DNA of 64,000 nucleotides. It comes from Archangium violaceum (GTDB lineage Bacteria; Myxococcota; Myxococcia; Myxococcales; Myxococcaceae). The DNA is taken from positions 5,376,001-5,440,000 of the forward strand of contig NZ_CP069396.1 in assembly GCF_016887565.1 (NCBI RefSeq), read 5' to 3'. Under the pieces are notes generated by a model, which saw only the letters and a program-made list of their open reading frames with translations, ran no database searches and was not told the origin of the DNA. The position numbers were made by a program, and so were the translations under genes. Shown piece after piece: positions 60,782 through 64,000 of the stretch (positions within the stretch are counted from its first letter, which is position 1; every line of letters starts with the position of its first letter).

Positions 60782-62317
60782 ATGTCAGCCCTTGGCCGGA
60801 ACGAGCCCTGCTCGTGTGGTAGTGGCAAGGAATCCAGGCACTGCTGCGGATGCGAGGGCAGGGCGCCCGCTCCCGCTCCGGTCCAGGCGAAGCCGCCTCC
60901 CGTGAATGTCGATTCCGTGGAGTCGCTCGAGAGTGCCCTGGCCCGTGAGCCTGGGGACTCTTGGTACAGGTTCAGACTCGTGGATTTGTACATCCGCGAG
61001 CGGGGAGATCATCGGAAGGCCTTGACGTTGCTGGAGGAGGTATCGCCGCGGCAACTGCCGGCCACCACCGCACAGGAGGTCTGGCGCCTGCGGGGCGAAT
61101 GCCTCAAGCAGCTCGGCGAGCTGCCGGCCGCGGTGGAGGCGTACCAGCAGGCCATGACGAGCGAGCTCGCGGCGCTGGAATCGAGTGACCCGCCAGAGCG
61201 AGCCGCGGGGATTTCGTTCTTCCACCTCGGCCGCGCGCAGCTGCTGTCGCGGGAGTTCGCCAGGGCTGAAGCCACCGCGCGGCGGGGATTGGAGCGGTTC
61301 CCGGAGCGGTGGCAGCTCCAGGACATCCTGGCGGTGGCGCTCCACAAGCAGGGGCGTACGGCGGAGGCCCTGGAGGTGTACCGTCAGGCCGCGAGTCACC
61401 TGCAAGGGATGTATCCGCCCCAGGCCGCGCGCGTCTCGAGCATCTACGGCAGCATGCTCGCGTACATCCAGCATGGCTCACCGGCGGGCGGGGTGGTGGA
61501 GGAGCCCACTTCGAGCGGGGCGCATCCGGATGGAGGATGGGCCGTGGAGCGGGTGCCCGAGCTGGACTCCCCCTTCCGGAACATCGAGCGCCGGCACCGG
61601 TTGAGCCCCGAGGAGTTCATCGCCGAGTACGCGCTCGCGAATCGTCCCGTGTTGCTCAGCGGAATCCTGGAGGACTGGCCCGCCTGGCGGAACTGGACGA
61701 AGTCCGCGCTCCTGCAACGACATGGGGACACCTGGGTCCAGGTGCGCAAGAGCAGCGACGTCACGGACGACAATTACCAGGAAGGCCGCCAGCGGCCTCG
61801 AATGCGGCTGCGTGAGTACGTCGAGCAGGTGATGGGCAAGGGGGCCTCGGGCGAGCGCGATCCGCTCTATCTCTTCGGATTGCAGGTGCTCGAGGGGATG
61901 GAGGGCGATTACCGTCACCCGCCGCATTTCGCGGGCCCGATGTTCGCCTTCGATGAGGAGCAGCGCCATTCCAGGGCGCTGTTCTACGTGGGGCCGGCCT
62001 ACTCCGGAGTGAGCTTCCACCAACACACGGCGGCCTGGAACGCGTTGCTCTTTGGCTACAAGCGGTGGTTCCTGCTCCCACCGTTCCACTTCCATGGCCC
62101 CACGACGATCGCCATGCACGAGTGGGCCCGAGCCCACCGGGAGCCCTTCGCGGCGGAGCTGCACGAGTGCGTGCAAGGGCCGGGAGAGGTGCTGTTCGTG
62201 CCGCAGCACTGGTACCACGCGGTGCTCAACGTCTCGGACTGCGTGGGGATCGCGGTGGAGCTGGGTCCCAACTCGAGGCTCTTGCAGCACCAACTCGACA
62301 GTGCTGCTTCAGGGTGA
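60782..62317 (+). CDS. SEC-C zinc motif, TPR and JmjC-like cupin fusion
   Basis: A 511-residue protein. ATG 60782 follows GGAGGCTCGTGG. Residues 5-20 are a SEC-C zinc motif (GRNEPCSCGSGKESRHCC). Residues about 45-230 are helical TPR-like repeats (GECLKQLGELPAAVEAYQQA, LHKQGRTAEALEVYRQAASH). From about 270 it is a cupin-like JmjC domain: NIERRHRLSPEEFIAEYALA, PVLLSGILEDWPAW, then SGVSFHQHTAAWNALLFGYK, RWFLLPP and VLFVPQHWYHAVLN. The Fe(II) triad of JmjC oxygenases is usually H-x-(D/E)...H; here it reads H-Q-H...H. It may be a protein or RNA hydroxylase, with the SEC-C/TPR part choosing the target. Activity is uncertain because of the changed second ligand. Confidence 0.8.
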   Translation: MSALGRNEPCSCGSGKESRHCCGCEGRAPAPAPVQAKPPPVNVDSVESLESALAREPGDSWYRFRLVDLYIRERGDHRKALTLLEEVSPRQLPATTAQEVWRLRGECLKQLGELPAAVEAYQQAMTSELAALESSDPPERAAGISFFHLGRAQLLSREFARAEATARRGLERFPERWQLQDILAVALHKQGRTAEALEVYRQAASHLQGMYPPQAARVSSIYGSMLAYIQHGSPAGGVVEEPTSSGAHPDGGWAVERVPELDSPFRNIERRHRLSPEEFIAEYALANRPVLLSGILEDWPAWRNWTKSALLQRHGDTWVQVRKSSDVTDDNYQEGRQRPRMRLREYVEQVMGKGASGERDPLYLFGLQVLEGMEGDYRHPPHFAGPMFAFDEEQRHSRALFYVGPAYSGVSFHQHTAAWNALLFGYKRWFLLPPFHFHGPTTIAMHEWARAHREPFAAELHECVQGPGEVLFVPQHWYHAVLNVSDCVGIAVELGPNSRLLQHQLDSAASG

Positions 62318-62341
62318 CTCGGTTCTTGAACCGCCCGTGTC

Positions 62342-63727
62342 CTACTTCGCCAGCTCGACCTTCTCCATGTACCCGGGGATATAGGCCGGCCAGCCGCGCG
62401 CCTCGACCCGGCCCTTTAGCGCCTGCAGCGCCGAGGGCTCCCCGTGGACGAGCAGTGTCTGGCGTGGCGGGGCCTCGAAGCCGTCCATCCAGCGCAGCAT
62501 CTCCGTCCAGTCCGCGTGCGCGGAGAAACCGCTCACCGTGCGCAGCTCCGCCTCCACCCGCACCATCTGCCCGTGGATCTTGATCTCCTTCTCGCCGTCC
62601 AGCATGCGCCGGCCGCGCGAGCCCTCGGACTGGTAGCCCACGAAGAGCACCGTGTTGCGCGAGTCCGGCAGCCGGTGCTTCAGGTGGTGGAGGATGCGGC
62701 CCCCGGTGGCCATGCCCGAGGCGGAGATGATGATGCCCGGGCCCTCGAACTGGTTGATCCGCTGGCTCTCCTTCGGCGAGGTGATGAAGCGCGTGCGCTT
62801 CGTGGCCAGCGGTGACCCACCGCGCTCCACGATGGCGGACATGTCCAGGTCGTGCTCCTCCGCGTGCGCCAGGTAGATGGGCGTGGCGTCGCACGCCATG
62901 GGCGAGTCCACGAACACATCCAGCTCCGGGATGCGCCGCGCTCGCTCCAGGTTGCCCAGGTGGTAGAGCAGCTCCTGGGTGCGCCCGATGGAGAAGGCAG
63001 GGATGACGACCATGCCCTTGCGCTCGACGGCCCTGTTCACGGCCTCGCACAGCGCGTCCACGGGGCGAGTCTCCGCGTGCTCGCGGTCGCCGTAGGTGCT
63101 CTCCACCAGGAGCGTGGTGGCCGAGCGGACCGTCTGCGGATCCCTCAGGATGGGCGCGTGGTAGCGGCCCAGATCGCCGCTGAACACCACGCGCTGGTTC
63201 GTGCTCTCCAGGTGGAACACGCACACCGCCGAGCCCAGGATGTGGCCCGCCCGGTAGAAGGTGAGGGTGATGCCGGGGAGGATCTCCCGGGTGCGCTCGT
63301 AGCCGAAGGTCTCGAAGAGCTTCAGCGCGCGCTGTGCGTCCTCCACCGAGTAGAGGGGGAGGGCGGGGTGGTGCTTCGAGTAGCCCTCCTTGTTGGCGTA
63401 GCGGGCCTCTTCCTCCTGGAGGTGCGCCGAGTCCGGGAGGAGCAGCGCGGACAGGTCCCTGGTGCCAGACGTGCAGTAGACGGGCCCGTGGAAGCCGTCG
63501 CGCACCACGCGGGGCAGGCCGCCCGTGTGGTCGATGTGGGCGTGCGTGAGGACGATGGCGTCGAGGCTCCGGGCGGGCACGGGCAGGGAGTGCCAGTTGC
63601 GCTGGCGCAACTCCTTGCGTCCCTGGAAGAGACCGCAATCGACGAGCACCCGCTTGCCCTGGTGCTCGAGGAGGAACTTGGAGCCGGTGACGGTGCCCGC
63701 CGCACCGAGGAACTGGATGGAGGCCAT
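62342..63727 (-). CDS. beta-CASP metallo-beta-lactamase RNase-type protein
   Basis: A 461-residue protein of the CPSF73-like/YSH1 bacterial group. Metal motifs: HAHIDHTGGLP (motif 2), GHILGSAVCVF (motif 3), SGDLGRYHAPIL (motif 4). Beta-CASP motifs: ESTYGDREH region Asp/Glu, PAFSIGRTQELLYHL, IISASGMATGGRILHHLK (C-terminal motifs), and SGFSAHADWTEMLRWM with the last His pair, then LLVHGEPSALQAL. Such proteins cleave RNA endo- or exonucleolytically in the cytoplasm. Its stop converges on the JmjC gene. Confidence 0.92.
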   Translation of the reverse strand: MASIQFLGAAGTVTGSKFLLEHQGKRVLVDCGLFQGRKELRQRNWHSLPVPARSLDAIVLTHAHIDHTGGLPRVVRDGFHGPVYCTSGTRDLSALLLPDSAHLQEEEARYANKEGYSKHHPALPLYSVEDAQRALKLFETFGYERTREILPGITLTFYRAGHILGSAVCVFHLESTNQRVVFSGDLGRYHAPILRDPQTVRSATTLLVESTYGDREHAETRPVDALCEAVNRAVERKGMVVIPAFSIGRTQELLYHLGNLERARRIPELDVFVDSPMACDATPIYLAHAEEHDLDMSAIVERGGSPLATKRTRFITSPKESQRINQFEGPGIIISASGMATGGRILHHLKHRLPDSRNTVLFVGYQSEGSRGRRMLDGEKEIKIHGQMVRVEAELRTVSGFSAHADWTEMLRWMDGFEAPPRQTLLVHGEPSALQALKGRVEARGWPAYIPGYMEKVELAK

Positions 63728-63803
63728 GCGCGCGACTCTACCCGACCCCGCCTCATGGAGGGCACTCGTGGCGTAGTGTAGGGGTCATGAGAAGGGGGGC
63801 GTC

Positions 63804-64000
63804 ATGGACCAGGAGTCGAGGAGTCACACCCGGCTGGGGCCACTCGAGCTCACGCTGTTCTCCGTGGGATTCGTGTTGTTGCTGCTGCTCGGAGTCCGCT
63901 TCGCGCTCAGCTTCGTGAAGTTCGGCCCCACCAGGGTCCACGAGGCGAAGGCCAACCTCAAGGCGCTCTACACCAGCCAGAGAGCCTACTTGCAGGAGAA
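63804..64000 (+). CDS. pilin-like membrane protein, N-terminal part (runs off window)
   Basis: ATG 63804 follows AGAAGGGGGGCG. The visible 65 residues have one membrane helix (FSVGFVLLLLLGVRFALSFV) and then VHEAKANLKALYTSQRAYLQ. The helix followed by AKANLKALYTSQRAY strongly resembles type IV pilin-like proteins of myxobacteria (A-K-x-N-L-K-A-(I/L)-x-x-A-x-x-A-Y). The usual prepilin cleavage site G-F-T-L-(I/V)-E is not seen, so it may be a non-processed relative. The remainder is outside the window. Confidence 0.6.
   Translation, partial: MDQESRSHTRLGPLELTLFSVGFVLLLLLGVRFALSFVKFGPTRVHEAKANLKALYTSQRAYLQE

Overview
The window is about 64 kb of very GC-rich DNA. Its content points to a myxobacterium of the Cystobacter/Archangium kind. 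It has many lipoproteins with myxobacterial-type repeats, a CHASE3 chemoreceptor next to cheR, hybrid histidine kinases, two tandem small KRKQSLYFPE proteins, a DUF5953-type protein beside a toxin tail, and a kinase-associated membrane protein, together with a standard Gram-negative housekeeping block. The taxonomic call is inferred from gene content, since no rRNA or complete tRNA is present.

Layout. 1-9 kb: end of an alpha/beta hydrolase, a secreted amidohydrolase, a dienelactone hydrolase relic, a GH5 glycosidase that looks acquired, and a 1123-residue internally duplicated lipoprotein. 8.5-11.3 kb: a chemotaxis block (MCP, a 31-codon cheW relic, cheR). 11.5-19.5 kb: a GH19-like protein without its catalytic Glu, an internally deleted P450, a divergent SDR/TetR pair, a TetR-VOC-AraC-methyltransferase run and a Gly/Pro-rich protein. 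19.5-27.5 kb: a decayed accessory belt. It holds a toxin tail with an intact DUF5953-type partner, an IS5-family (IS427-type) element that splits a small gene, a TetR/membrane-protein operon under a perfect 23-bp palindrome, a gene broken by a TGA, a 316-bp copy of part of a lipoprotein gene, CBS and glycosyltransferase relics, a group II intron 5' fragment and a tRNA T-arm-like hairpin. 27.5-38.7 kb: acyl-CoA carboxylase beta subunit, lipoproteins, a zinc alcohol dehydrogenase, a ChaN-like protein, a TonB receptor overlapping a 5'-nucleotidase C-domain lipoprotein, and the two KRKQSLYFPE genes.

38.8-48.7 kb is a conserved core: tilS, ftsH, folP, glmM, pdxJ, acpS, nnr and tsaE (tRNA modification, membrane proteolysis, folate, cell-wall precursor, PLP, fatty-acid carrier activation, NAD(P)HX repair, t6A modification). 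48.9-64 kb holds a CBM20-like lipoprotein, two translationally coupled hybrid kinases, a class II glutamine amidotransferase, hutU-hutI (histidine degradation), argG, a Vps62-like lipoprotein, a repeat protein, a SEC-C/TPR/JmjC-like protein, a beta-CASP nuclease and the start of a pilin-like gene.

The most intriguing uncharted spot is 38.84-39.10 kb. A good minus-strand promoter (TTGAAG-17-TATGAT) drives a region with an 8-codon mini-ORF and ends in a perfect 14-bp terminator hairpin, just upstream of the KRKQSLYFPE genes. It looks like a small RNA or an attenuating leader.
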